From Curtobacterium sp. ISL-83 (GTDB lineage Bacteria; Actinomycetota; Actinomycetes; Actinomycetales; Microbacteriaceae): 58,515 nucleotides of DNA. Every line of letters begins with the position of its first letter. Position 1 is the stretch's first letter. The position numbers and the translations under genes are program-made. Under the pieces are notes generated by a model, which was not told the origin of the DNA, searched no databases, and worked only from the letters and a program-made list of their open reading frames with translations. The stretch covers positions 1-58,515 of the forward strand of contig NZ_JAGGPH010000001.1 of NCBI RefSeq assembly GCF_018613895.1. The letters are read 5' to 3'. Shown here piece by piece: positions 1 to 7,260 of this stretch.

Positions 1-501
1 CCGCGCGGCCGTGGCCCGCGGCCTCAGAAGGCGAGCCGACGCGCCCCGCGGACACCGCGCCGGACCGGAGCCGCACCGACGCCGGTGGCGACCGCCGTCG
101 ACGGAGCCGAGCCGCGCCTCCAGGCCGGTGCCGACGCCGGTGCATCCGGTGCACCCGGTGCGACCCGCGCGACCCGTGCCGTCGGCGCGACGCCCGGAGC
201 GCTCCTCGGTGCCTTGGCGGGGATCGCGACCCTCGGACTCGCCGCCTGGTGGTTCCTCGCACCGACCACGGTGCACGGGGTCGGGATCGCGCTCGGCGCC
301 CTCGCGCTCCTGCTGTCGGTGAGCACGCTCCGGAACCCGGCTGCCACGTGGCAGCGTCCGATCGCGCTGCTCGGTGCGGTGCTCGGCGGGGTCGGGACCC
401 TGCTGCTGCTCTGGGCCGTGGCATCCGCGCTGCTGCCGATGGCCGGCATCACGCTGCCGGACCTGACGGGCACCGGGTCCGTCCCGACGCTCGCGCCCTG
501 A
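1..501 (+). CDS. Small membrane protein, 5'-partial or start unresolved
   Basis: The frame is open from base 1 to a TGA at 499-501. The first in-window start that fits is a GTG at 85, but it has no Shine-Dalgarno sequence and the frame upstream stays open, so the gene probably begins outside the window. The N-terminal part is Ala/Gly/Thr/Arg-rich low complexity. It is followed by three or four hydrophobic segments (GALLGALAGIATLGLAAWW, then ALGALALLLSV, AVLGGVGTLLLLWAVAS), so the product is an integral membrane protein. No family is recognised. It ends just before an 18-bp tandem repeat array and converges on a LysR gene. Confidence 0.55.
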   Translation, partial: PRGRGPRPQKASRRAPRTPRRTGAAPTPVATAVDGAEPRLQAGADAGASGAPGATRATRAVGATPGALLGALAGIATLGLAAWWFLAPTTVHGVGIALGALALLLSVSTLRNPAATWQRPIALLGAVLGGVGTLLLLWAVASALLPMAGITLPDLTGTGSVPTLAP

Positions 502-505
502 CGCA

Positions 506-606
506 CTCGGTGCGCCGGGCCCGCTCGGCACGTCGGGGCCGCTCGGTACGCCGGGCCCGCTCAGTGCGGCGATCCCGCTCGCTGCGCCGGGCTGGCTCGG
601 AGCGTC
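506..606. repeat. 18-bp tandem repeat array, about 5.6 units
   Basis: Five full 18-bp units start at 506, 524, 542, 560 and 578, and a partial sixth starts at 596. The consensus is CTCGGTGCGCCGGGCCCG. Units 1 and 3 differ at one position; units 4 and 5 are the most diverged. The array fills the gap between two convergent gene ends and its last unit runs into the stop codon of the LysR gene at 605-607. Confidence 0.85.
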
Positions 607-1477
607 AGACCGCGCGGACGACCCCGCGGGACAGGATCGCGTTGGTCAGGGCCTCGATGGGCTCCGGCTGGACGGTCGGGTTGGCGATCAGGACGTAGTC
701 GACGGGCGGCAGGTCCGGCAACGACAGCCGCTGCGACACCTTCACGAGGTCCGCGGGGATGAGCGAGTGCGGGAACACGGCGACGCCGATCCCGGCCCGG
801 ACCGCCGCGAGCACCCCGTTCACGTCGCGGGTGTTGCACGTGATGCGCCAGGTCCGCCCCGCGGCCTCGAGCGCGTCGATCGCCATCTGGCGGCTGATGC
901 TCGGCGCCTGGTAGGCGATCAGCGGCACCGGTTCGTCGCGTTCGAGCGCGATGCCGTCCTGGGCCATCCAGACCATCTGGTCCGTGGCGACCCGCGTGCC
1001 CTCGGCCGAGACACCGGCGGTCTGCTTGATGAACACCAGGTCGAGCTGACCGGCGTGCACCCGGCGGAGGAGCGGCGCCGACTGGTTCACCGTGAGCTCG
1101 AGGTTGACGTGCGGGTGCAGCCGTCGGAAGTCCCGGAGGATCCGTGGGAGTTGCGTGATCGCGAGGTCGTCGGCCGCTCCGAACCGCAGGCGACCACGCG
1201 CTGCCGCGCCCGAGAAGTAGGCGTCGGCCGTGGCGTGCGCGGCGAGGATCGTCCGCGCGAAGCCGGCCATCGCGTCACCGTTGTCCGTGAGCGCCACGCC
1301 CCGGGTGTCCCGCGCGACGAGGGTGCGTGCAACGGCCGTCTCGAGACGGCGGACGTGCTGCGACACCGTCGGCTGGCTGATGCCGAGGCGCTGCCCGGCC
1401 TGGGTGAAGCTGCTGGTCTCGGCGACCGCCAGGAACGTTCGCAGCAGGACGGGATCGAGCACGGCGGCTCCCCTCAT
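605..1477 (-). CDS. LysR-family transcriptional regulator
   Basis: 290-aa DNA-binding regulator of normal LysR length. The N-terminal winged helix-turn-helix is clear (LLRTFLAVAETSSFTQAG, then ISQPTVSQHVRRLE), followed by a periplasmic-binding-like effector domain from about residue 90. The frame stays open much further upstream, but the LysR homology begins at MRGAAVLDPVLL, so the ATG at 1477 is chosen. It diverges from an MFS exporter at 1587, which is the usual arrangement for a LysR regulator and its target. The effector is not predictable. Confidence 0.9.
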   Translation of the reverse strand: MRGAAVLDPVLLRTFLAVAETSSFTQAGQRLGISQPTVSQHVRRLETAVARTLVARDTRGVALTDNGDAMAGFARTILAAHATADAYFSGAAARGRLRFGAADDLAITQLPRILRDFRRLHPHVNLELTVNQSAPLLRRVHAGQLDLVFIKQTAGVSAEGTRVATDQMVWMAQDGIALERDEPVPLIAYQAPSISRQMAIDALEAAGRTWRITCNTRDVNGVLAAVRAGIGVAVFPHSLIPADLVKVSQRLSLPDLPPVDYVLIANPTVQPEPIEALTNAILSRGVVRAV

Positions 1478-1520
1478 TCGACATCGCAATGGAGTGATAG
1501 CCACCATACGGGTATCGAAT
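1476..1520. promoter_or_regulatory. Divergent regulatory region, candidate LysR site
   Basis: Between the LysR start and the MFS start lies an imperfect inverted repeat: ATTCGACATC (1476-1485) against GGTATCGAAT (1511-1520), 8 of 10 pairs. Inside it is an ATA...TAT spaced motif (ATAGC..GGTAT) resembling LysR boxes. Such sites normally control both the regulator and its divergent target. No binding is shown by the sequence alone. Confidence 0.35.
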
Positions 1521-1586
1521 GAGACGCGACCACGTAGTTTCGTTGGGGTACCAGTTCCGCAGTCGACGTCCGGAGATCCCCACACC

Positions 1587-2912
1587 GTGAGCGCGTCACC
1601 GACGACCCTCCCCCCACCCACCGAACCACTGCCCGTCCAGGCCGAACGACCGCCGTGGCGGCACACGCTCATCGCGCTGTCCGTGCGGAACTTCCGGCTG
1701 TTCACCGCCACCAACCTGGTCGCGATGACCGCCGGGTGGATGCAGCGCATCGCCCAGGACTGGCTCGTGCTGCAGCTCACCGGCTCGGTCGCCCAGGTCG
1801 GCATCACCGTCGCGTGCCAGTTCGCCCCGATGCTGCTGTTCGGGCTGCTCGGCGGCGTGCTCGTCGACCGGTTCTCGAAGCGTGCGCTGATGATGATCAC
1901 GCAGGGCCTGTTCGCCGTGCTGTCGGCGGTGCTCGCGGCGCTGACGCTCGCCGGCGTGGTGCAGGCCTGGCACATCTGGCTCATCGCGTTCCTGGTCGGC
2001 ATGGTCACCGTGATCGACAACCCGGCCCGGCAGGTCTTCGTCACCGAGATCGTCGGGCACGAGCACCTGCGGAACGCGATCAGCGTCAACTCGAGCGTGT
2101 TCCAGCTCGGCGGGATGATCGGCCCCGCACTCTCCGGCGCACTCCTCGTCGCCGTCGGCGCCGGGTGGTCGTTCGGCATCAACGCGATCGCCTGCGTGGC
2201 CGTGGTCATCACGCTCGGGTTCCTGAAGACCTCGGAGCTCCACCGCACTCCACCGGCGCCGCGGGGCAAGGGTCAGCTCGTCGAGGGCCTCCGCTACGCC
2301 GTCCGGAAGCCGACGATCATCGTGCCGGTGATCCTCGTCGCGTTCTTCTCGGTGTTCGCGCTCACGATGCCCGTACTGCTGTCCGCCTTCGCGTCGAAGG
2401 TCTACGACGTCGGGGCCGGCGGCTACGGCCTGTTCAACTCCGCCGTCGCCGTCGGCGCGCTGACCGGGGCACTCCTCTCGACGCGGCGGGCGGTGATCCG
2501 GCTCCGCACCGTGGTCGGCGGCGTGTTCTGGACGGGCCTGCTGCTCGTGGTCACGGGGTCGATCCCGGTGATCGCGCCGTTCACCGTGGCGCTCGTCGCG
2601 GTGGGGATGTCGCAGCTGCTGTTCCAGACCGCGTCGAACTCACTCGTGCAGCTGTCGTCGAACGTCTCGATCCGGGGCCGCGTGATGTCGCTGTACGTGC
2701 TCGTGCTGCTCGGCGGGCAGGCGATCGGTGGCCCGCTGATGGGGCAGATCGTCGACCACTTCGGGGCGCACGTCGGGATGGTCGTCGCCGGGAGCGTGCC
2801 CGCGGCAGCGGCGGCGATCGTCGGGCTCGTGCTCGCGCGACGCGGAGGCCTCCACGTCGAGGTGCGCGTCCGCCACCACCTGCCGCTGCCGAGCATCGTC
2901 GGGCACCGCTGA
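1587..2912 (+). CDS. MFS transporter (MFS_3/enterobactin-exporter-like)
   Basis: 441-aa multi-pass transporter with about twelve hydrophobic helices, preceded by a short soluble stretch. The motif DRFSKRALMM after helix 2 is the MFS loop 2-3 signature, and the sequence style (FRLFTATNLVAMTAGWMQRIAQDWLVLQLTGS) is that of the MFS_3 family of drug or siderophore exporters. The GTG at 1587 has GGAGAT upstream at proper spacing; the upstream frame is open but antisense to LysR. It is probably controlled by the divergent LysR gene. The substrate is unknown. Confidence 0.88.
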   Translation: MSASPTTLPPPTEPLPVQAERPPWRHTLIALSVRNFRLFTATNLVAMTAGWMQRIAQDWLVLQLTGSVAQVGITVACQFAPMLLFGLLGGVLVDRFSKRALMMITQGLFAVLSAVLAALTLAGVVQAWHIWLIAFLVGMVTVIDNPARQVFVTEIVGHEHLRNAISVNSSVFQLGGMIGPALSGALLVAVGAGWSFGINAIACVAVVITLGFLKTSELHRTPPAPRGKGQLVEGLRYAVRKPTIIVPVILVAFFSVFALTMPVLLSAFASKVYDVGAGGYGLFNSAVAVGALTGALLSTRRAVIRLRTVVGGVFWTGLLLVVTGSIPVIAPFTVALVAVGMSQLLFQTASNSLVQLSSNVSIRGRVMSLYVLVLLGGQAIGGPLMGQIVDHFGAHVGMVVAGSVPAAAAAIVGLVLARRGGLHVEVRVRHHLPLPSIVGHR

Positions 2913-2972
2913 CGCGTGCGGCGCGGCGCCGCGCGCGTGCGGCGCGGTCACGCGGGTCGAACCGCGCACCGC

Positions 2973-2983
2973 GCCTCCCGTCC
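2973..2983 (-). repeat. Dispersed motif GGACGGGAGGC (copy 1)
   Basis: Exact copy of an 11-mer found nine times in the window. Read on the minus strand it continues as GCGGTGC, an extension also seen at other copies. It lies in the 3' intergenic region between two convergent genes. Confidence 0.7.
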
Positions 2984-3018
2984 GACGGGTGGGCGCCATC
3001 GCGACCGGACCCGCGGAA

Positions 3019-3056
3019 CGGACACGGCACCGCGGCGTGACGCGGTGCCGTGTCCG
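3019..3056. terminator. Strong bidirectional hairpin terminator
   Basis: A perfect 16-bp stem, CGGACACGGCACCGCG (3019-3034) with CGCGGTGCCGTGTCCG (3041-3056), closes a 6-base loop. It sits between the convergent ends of the MFS gene (2912) and the NAD(P)H-binding protein gene (3078). There is no clear U tract, which is common for terminators in high-GC actinobacteria. Confidence 0.75.
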
Positions 3057-3077
3057 GAACCTGGTTCCGGCTGGGGG

Positions 3078-3731
3078 TCAGTACGCGACGCCGAAGCGGG
3101 CGCGGTGGTGCGTCGGCGTCTCGACCTCGTCGACGACGGCGATCGCGAAGTCCTCACCGGAGATGTCCGAGTTGCCGTCGGCATCGGTCAGGAGCAGGTC
3201 GTCCGAGGTGCGGTACGTGCCACGACGCTCGCCGGGGTTGTAGCCGCCGAAGGCCGCCGCCGGGCTGACGTAGAACCAGTCCACGTCGCCGGTGTACGCC
3301 CCGGCACGGAGCCGCTCGAGGATCTCGCCGTGGCTCGACGCCTCGGCCTTGAAGGCGTCCGGGAACGACTCGGTGTCGACCAGGCGCGGGCCGCCCTCGG
3401 CGACCAGGAGCGACCCGGCTCCCCCGACGACGCCGAGGCGAGCGCCAGCAGCAGCTGCGGCGTCGACGAAGTGCTGGAACCGGTCCTTGAGCTCGCTGCC
3501 GTCGGCCTGGACCGCGTGCAGCGAGACGATGACGACGTCTGCCCCGGCGGTGACCGAGGTGACGAAGTCCGCGTCGAAGGCGTCACCCTGCGCGAGCGTC
3601 AGGCCCTCGGCCGGCTCCAGCTTGGAGGTGTCGCGGGCCACGGCGGTGACGGCGATGCCGCGGGAGAGAGCCTCGCGGGTGATGGCGGAGCCGGCGTAGC
3701 CGGTGCCACCGATGACGACGATGCTGGTCAT
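3078..3731 (-). CDS. NAD(P)H-binding NmrA/SDR-like oxidoreductase
   Basis: 217-aa atypical short-chain dehydrogenase. It opens with the dinucleotide-binding motif GGTGYAGSAI at residues 8-17, matching the family of NAD(P)H-binding NmrA/YwnB-like proteins, which are usually 200-220 aa. No YxxxK active-site pair is obvious, so it may act as a redox sensor or reductase of unknown substrate. The ATG at 3731 has AAGGAA upstream. It diverges from an HxlR regulator at 3845, a common pairing for quinone or aldehyde stress genes. Confidence 0.85.
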   Translation of the reverse strand: MTSIVVIGGTGYAGSAITREALSRGIAVTAVARDTSKLEPAEGLTLAQGDAFDADFVTSVTAGADVVIVSLHAVQADGSELKDRFQHFVDAAAAAGARLGVVGGAGSLLVAEGGPRLVDTESFPDAFKAEASSHGEILERLRAGAYTGDVDWFYVSPAAAFGGYNPGERRGTYRTSDDLLLTDADGNSDISGEDFAIAVVDEVETPTHHRARFGVAY

Positions 3732-3774
3732 GGGCGTTCCTTTCGTGGAGCTGGTGCGCCTGGTCGAGGCGCTG

Positions 3775-3797
3775 TGACACTCACTGTACGGGTGTTA
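3775..3797. promoter_or_regulatory. Candidate HxlR operator
   Basis: An imperfect inverted repeat TGACACTC - 7 bp - GGGTGTTA (6 of 8 pairs) lies in the divergent gap between the NmrA-like gene and the HxlR gene. Its position and spacing suit an HxlR-type dimer. This is inference from symmetry and location only. Confidence 0.35.
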
Positions 3798-3844
3798 CTC
3801 TCTTTGGGTAAGTAGGCACCTCGTGGTGCGTAACGGAGGTCATC

Positions 3845-4207
3845 GTGTCCGCTCTCGAGTACTCGCCCTACGCCGCCGACTGCCCCTCGCGCCAGTTGCT
3901 CGACCGCATCGGCGACCGGTGGAGCGTCCTGACGATCGGCACGCTCGCCGACGGTCCCCAGCGGTACTCCGCGATCGCGCACCGTGTGCAGGGCGTGTCG
4001 CAGAAGATGCTCACACAGACCCTGCGGGCACTCGAGCGCGACGGTCTGGTCACGCGCACGGTCTTCCCGGAGATCCCGCCGCACGTCGAGTACGAACTGA
4101 CCGACCGCGGGCGCTCGCTCCGCACGGTGCTCGAGCCGCTGGAGCGGTGGGCCACCGAGCACATGGCCGAGGTCAGCGACTCGCGCGTCGACTACGACGC
4201 TCGCTGA
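3845..4207 (+). CDS. HxlR-family transcriptional regulator
   Basis: 120-aa winged-helix regulator with the HxlR hallmarks: an N-terminal Cys (C14 in DCPSRQLLDRIGDRWSVL), the pattern RYSAIAHRVQGVSQKMLTQTLRALERDGLV, and ELTDRGRSL in the wing. HxlR proteins commonly sense aldehydes or quinones through that N-terminal Cys. The GTG at 3845 has GGAGG six bases upstream. It diverges from the NmrA-like gene and lies 45 bp upstream of a co-directional quinone oxidoreductase, likely its operon partner. Confidence 0.92.
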   Translation: MSALEYSPYAADCPSRQLLDRIGDRWSVLTIGTLADGPQRYSAIAHRVQGVSQKMLTQTLRALERDGLVTRTVFPEIPPHVEYELTDRGRSLRTVLEPLERWATEHMAEVSDSRVDYDAR

Positions 4208-4252
4208 GCGCCCGCCGGGGTCTGCCGAGGGCCCGCGTGGTTGCCTGGGGAC

Positions 4253-5281
4253 ATGCGATCTGTCGTCTACTCGAAGCCCGGCCCGTCGTCCGTCCTGACG
4301 CTCGAGGAGCGTGACGTCCCCGAGCCCGGCGCCGGTGAGGTCCGCGTCCGCGTCGTCGTGTCCGGCGTGAACCCGACCGACTGGAAGGCGCGGCAGGGCG
4401 GGACCTACGGCGACGGCCTGCCGTTCCCCGAGATCACCCCGAACCAGGACGGCGCCGGCGTGGTCGACGCCGTGGGGGACGGTGTCGAGGGCCTCGCGGT
4501 CGGCGACCGCGTCTGGCTGTTCATGGCCGCCGCGAGCCGCCCCACCGGCACCGCGCAGGAGTACACCGTCGTGCCGGCCGAGCGCGCTGTCCCGCTGCCG
4601 GACGGTGTGTCGTTCGACGTCGGCGCCGCGCTCGGCGTCCCGGCGATGACGGCCCACCGCGCGCTCACCACGCACGAGGCCGGCCCGGCCCGGTTGTCCC
4701 CCGGTGCGCTCGACGGTCGCACGGTGCTCGTCGCCGGCGGCGCGGGTGCCGTCGGCCACGCGGCGATCCAGCTCGCCCGCTGGGCGGGTGCGACCGTCAT
4801 CACGACGATCAGCTCGGACGCGAAGGCAGCGCTCGCCTCGGCCGCGGGCGCGCACCACACCGTCAACTACCGGAACGAGGACGCCGCCGCGCGCATCCGT
4901 GAGATCGCCCCCGACGGCGTGGACATCGTCGTCGAGGTGTCGATCCCGCACAACGCGGAGCTCGTCGCGGACGTCCTGGCGAACCACGGGGTCGTGTCGA
5001 TCTACGCGAACAACGGCGGCGACGAGGCCACCCTGCCGATCCGCCCGAACATGAGCGTGAACGCGCGGTACCAGTTCCTGCTGCTCTACACGATCGGCGA
5101 CGACGCCCTGACGGCGGCCGCGACCGACATCACCGCCGCCCTGCGCGAGGGGGTCCTGCCGGTGGGTGAGGACGCCGGGCTGCCGCTCGTGCGGTTCGCG
5201 CTCGAGGACACCGCCGCCGCCCACGACGCCGTCGAGCAGGACACGGTCGGCAAGGTGCTCATCGACGTGCAGCCCGCGTAG
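4253..5281 (+). CDS. NADPH:quinone reductase / zinc-independent alcohol dehydrogenase-like
   Basis: 342-aa medium-chain dehydrogenase/reductase. It has the GroES-like N-terminal domain (VRVRVVVSGVNPTDWKARQG, then TPNQDGAGVVDAVGDGV) and a Rossmann domain with VAGGAGAVGHAAIQLARWAG. The catalytic zinc-ligand Cys of alcohol dehydrogenases is absent, which fits the quinone-reductase branch. The ATG at 4253 matches the family start (MRSVVYSKPGP); a TTG at 4241 would add four residues. Probably co-transcribed with the HxlR gene. Confidence 0.87.
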   Translation: MRSVVYSKPGPSSVLTLEERDVPEPGAGEVRVRVVVSGVNPTDWKARQGGTYGDGLPFPEITPNQDGAGVVDAVGDGVEGLAVGDRVWLFMAAASRPTGTAQEYTVVPAERAVPLPDGVSFDVGAALGVPAMTAHRALTTHEAGPARLSPGALDGRTVLVAGGAGAVGHAAIQLARWAGATVITTISSDAKAALASAAGAHHTVNYRNEDAAARIREIAPDGVDIVVEVSIPHNAELVADVLANHGVVSIYANNGGDEATLPIRPNMSVNARYQFLLLYTIGDDALTAAATDITAALREGVLPVGEDAGLPLVRFALEDTAAAHDAVEQDTVGKVLIDVQPA

Positions 5282-5373
5282 CACCCGGTGCCGCCGCGCC
5301 GGCTGAGGGTGACGCAGTTGTCCTCCGCAACGCCGACTTGTCCCCCGGAGGAGGGTCGCGGAGCATCGTCGTC

Positions 5374-6111
5374 ATGAAGCAGCGACTGACGCTCCGCGTC
5401 CTCACCCTCACCGCCGCGGCGGCCCTCACCATCGTCGGCGGCTCCCTCGGTGCCACCGCAGCGAACGCCGCCACGGCCTCGCCGCAGGTCATCGGCGGCA
5501 CGCAGGCACCGAGCACCCGGTGGGAGGTGCAGCTCATCTTCCAGCAGGGCGGCACGGACTCCTACGGGTGCACCGGCGAGCAGCTCAACGCCTCCTGGGT
5601 CCTGACGGCGAAGCACTGCGTCGACGGCACGACGGCGATGAACGTCTACCAGTCGAACAGCACGACGAACCGCGGCACCGCGACGCCCGCCGACCGGCTG
5701 TACGCCGCACCGACCGGGGACATCGCACTCGTGCACCTGCGGACCGCGAAGCCGCTGTCCTCGTACGCCCCGCTCGACCTGACCTTCACCCCGAAGTCGA
5801 CCGGCACGGGCACCATCCTCGGGTACGGCAACCGCGCGAACAGCGTCCCGACGACCGGGCTGTACCAGGCCAGCGTGAACCTGACCGGGGCGTCGACCGA
5901 CGCCTACCGCGGTCGGGCGCAGCACGTCACCGGCGTCTCGGGCGCGTCGAACCACGGCGACTCCGGTGGATCGCTCGTGGTCGCGGGCAAGGTCGTCGGC
6001 GTCTGCTCGACCGGTGACGTGGCCGACCCGGGCGCGAACACGCACGCCGGGTCGAACTACGCGGTGCTGTCGCAGAGCGCCAGCTGGATCCGTTCCACCG
6101 CCGGCGTCTGA
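5374..6111 (+). CDS. Secreted trypsin-like serine protease (S1A)
   Basis: 245-aa secreted protease. A Sec signal peptide (MKQRLTLRVLTLTAAAALTI... ending ATAANAA) is followed by the mature-end-like VIGGTQAP. The catalytic triad is visible: H81 in TAKHC, D116 in GDIALVHL, S197 in GDSGGS. It is short and compact like the Streptomyces SGT trypsin group. An upstream TTG at 5338 would break the signal peptide, so the ATG at 5374 is chosen. No obvious operon partner. Confidence 0.9.
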   Translation: MKQRLTLRVLTLTAAAALTIVGGSLGATAANAATASPQVIGGTQAPSTRWEVQLIFQQGGTDSYGCTGEQLNASWVLTAKHCVDGTTAMNVYQSNSTTNRGTATPADRLYAAPTGDIALVHLRTAKPLSSYAPLDLTFTPKSTGTGTILGYGNRANSVPTTGLYQASVNLTGASTDAYRGRAQHVTGVSGASNHGDSGGSLVVAGKVVGVCSTGDVADPGANTHAGSNYAVLSQSASWIRSTAGV

Positions 6112-6205
6112 CGACGCGACCGATCCGTGGACGGACGTGCCCCGCTCGGCGGCGACGCGAAGCGTTGCGCGGGCACGCCGACCGAGCGTCGGACAGGAGG
6201 TGCGG

Positions 6206-6217
6206 TGCCAGCTGGCA
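6206..6217. repeat. TGCCAGCTGGCA palindrome (copy 1)
   Basis: A 12-bp perfect palindrome set within GGAGGTGCGGTGCCAGCTGG. The same palindrome recurs at 19380-19391 inside a much longer stem. It lies in the 238-bp gap (6112-6349) after the protease gene; no gene is seen in this gap. Confidence 0.6.
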
Positions 6218-6283
6218 ACTGGGCCCACGCCGGCCGGTTCCGGACAGACGCGCCAGCGGCTGTCCGGCCGTGACCGGTGGGGA

Positions 6284-6294
6284 GCCTCCCGTCC
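6284..6294 (-). repeat. Dispersed motif GGACGGGAGGC (copy 2)
   Basis: Exact copy of the recurring 11-mer in the intergenic region between the secreted protease and the patatin gene. Confidence 0.7.
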
Positions 6295-6349
6295 GACGTT
6301 CCGCGCGTTCCACGGCACGGCGACACCCGTTGCTTGGTAAGCAGGACAC

Positions 6350-7222
6350 ATGACGGACCTCGCGACGCCCACCCCCGGAATCAGAGCACTCGTCCTCGGA
6401 GGTGGCGGCGTCGCCGGCATCGCCTGGGAACTGGGAGTCCTCGCCGCACTCCACGACGCGGGGGTGGACCTGGACGCCGCTGACCTGGTGGTCGGGTCGA
6501 GCGCCGGCAGCGTCGTCGGCGCCTTCGTGCGGTACGGCGCGGTGCAGGCGGGCTTCGACCAGTTGCACGCCCCCGTCCCCACCACCTACGTGGAGCCTCC
6601 GGTCCTCGACGGCGAGGCCTTCCAGGGCGAACTCGAACGCATCCTCGGCGGAGCGACCAGCGAGCAGGACGCCCGCGCCCGACTCGGCGCCGCGGCCCAG
6701 CAGCTGACCGGCGGACAGTCCGACGAGGAGCGCATCGAGACGTTCACGCACACCCTGCCGGGCACGGAGTGGCCGGCGAAGCCCCTCGCGGTCACCGCGA
6801 TCGACGCCACCGACGGCCGGTTCCGGGTCCTGACCGCGGCCGACGGCATCCCGCTCCCCCGCGCCGTCGCCGCGAGCTGCTCGGTGCCGCTCGTGTGGTC
6901 CCCGGTCACGATCGACGGCACGCCGTACATGGACGGCGGCCTGCGCTCCGCGACGAACGCCGACGTCGCCGCGGGGTACGAGCGCGTGCTCGTCATCGCG
7001 TGCGGTGCCGAGGGCCCGTCGCCGCTCGGACCGTGGCTCGACATCGCGGTCGAGCGCCTGCGGGCCGGAGGCAGTTCGGTCGAGGTCGTGGTCGCGGACA
7101 GCACCGCGCAGCAGGCGTTCGGACCGAACTCGCTGTCGCTCTCGACGCAGGCGCCGGCCTCCGATGCCGGACGCACGCAGGGGGCCGCCCTGGCCGCGGG
7201 CCTCGCCGCGTTCTGGGCGTAG
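6350..7222 (+). CDS. Patatin-like phospholipase (RssA family)
   Basis: 290-aa serine hydrolase with the patatin Ser-Asp dyad. The glycine-rich oxyanion loop LVLGGGGVAGIAWE is at residues 14-27, the nucleophile is S51 in GSSAG, and the catalytic Asp is D195 in DGG. These are the core motifs of bacterial patatin-like acyl hydrolases. No signal peptide is seen, so it acts in the cytosol or on the inner membrane face. The next gene, an S9 peptidase, starts 38 bp downstream and may be co-transcribed. Confidence 0.92.
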   Translation: MTDLATPTPGIRALVLGGGGVAGIAWELGVLAALHDAGVDLDAADLVVGSSAGSVVGAFVRYGAVQAGFDQLHAPVPTTYVEPPVLDGEAFQGELERILGGATSEQDARARLGAAAQQLTGGQSDEERIETFTHTLPGTEWPAKPLAVTAIDATDGRFRVLTAADGIPLPRAVAASCSVPLVWSPVTIDGTPYMDGGLRSATNADVAAGYERVLVIACGAEGPSPLGPWLDIAVERLRAGGSSVEVVVADSTAQQAFGPNSLSLSTQAPASDAGRTQGAALAAGLAAFWA

Positions 7223-7260
7223 TCGGGCAGTCCGCCGCGGCGTCTGGGTAGCGTGGTGGC

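Noticed and set aside
506..606. CRISPR array
   Set aside because: The 18-bp units are contiguous without spacers and degenerate; same reasoning applies to the 33/34-bp units at 17676-17810.
605..2269. 554-aa minus-strand frame covering the LysR gene and part of the MFS gene
   Set aside because: Only the LysR part (605-1477) has homology and normal domain order; the rest is antisense to the MFS gene and has the composition of a high-GC shadow frame.
6112..6349. Small gene in the gap before the patatin gene
   Set aside because: Frames here have no ribosome site or recognisable product and are full of palindromes.
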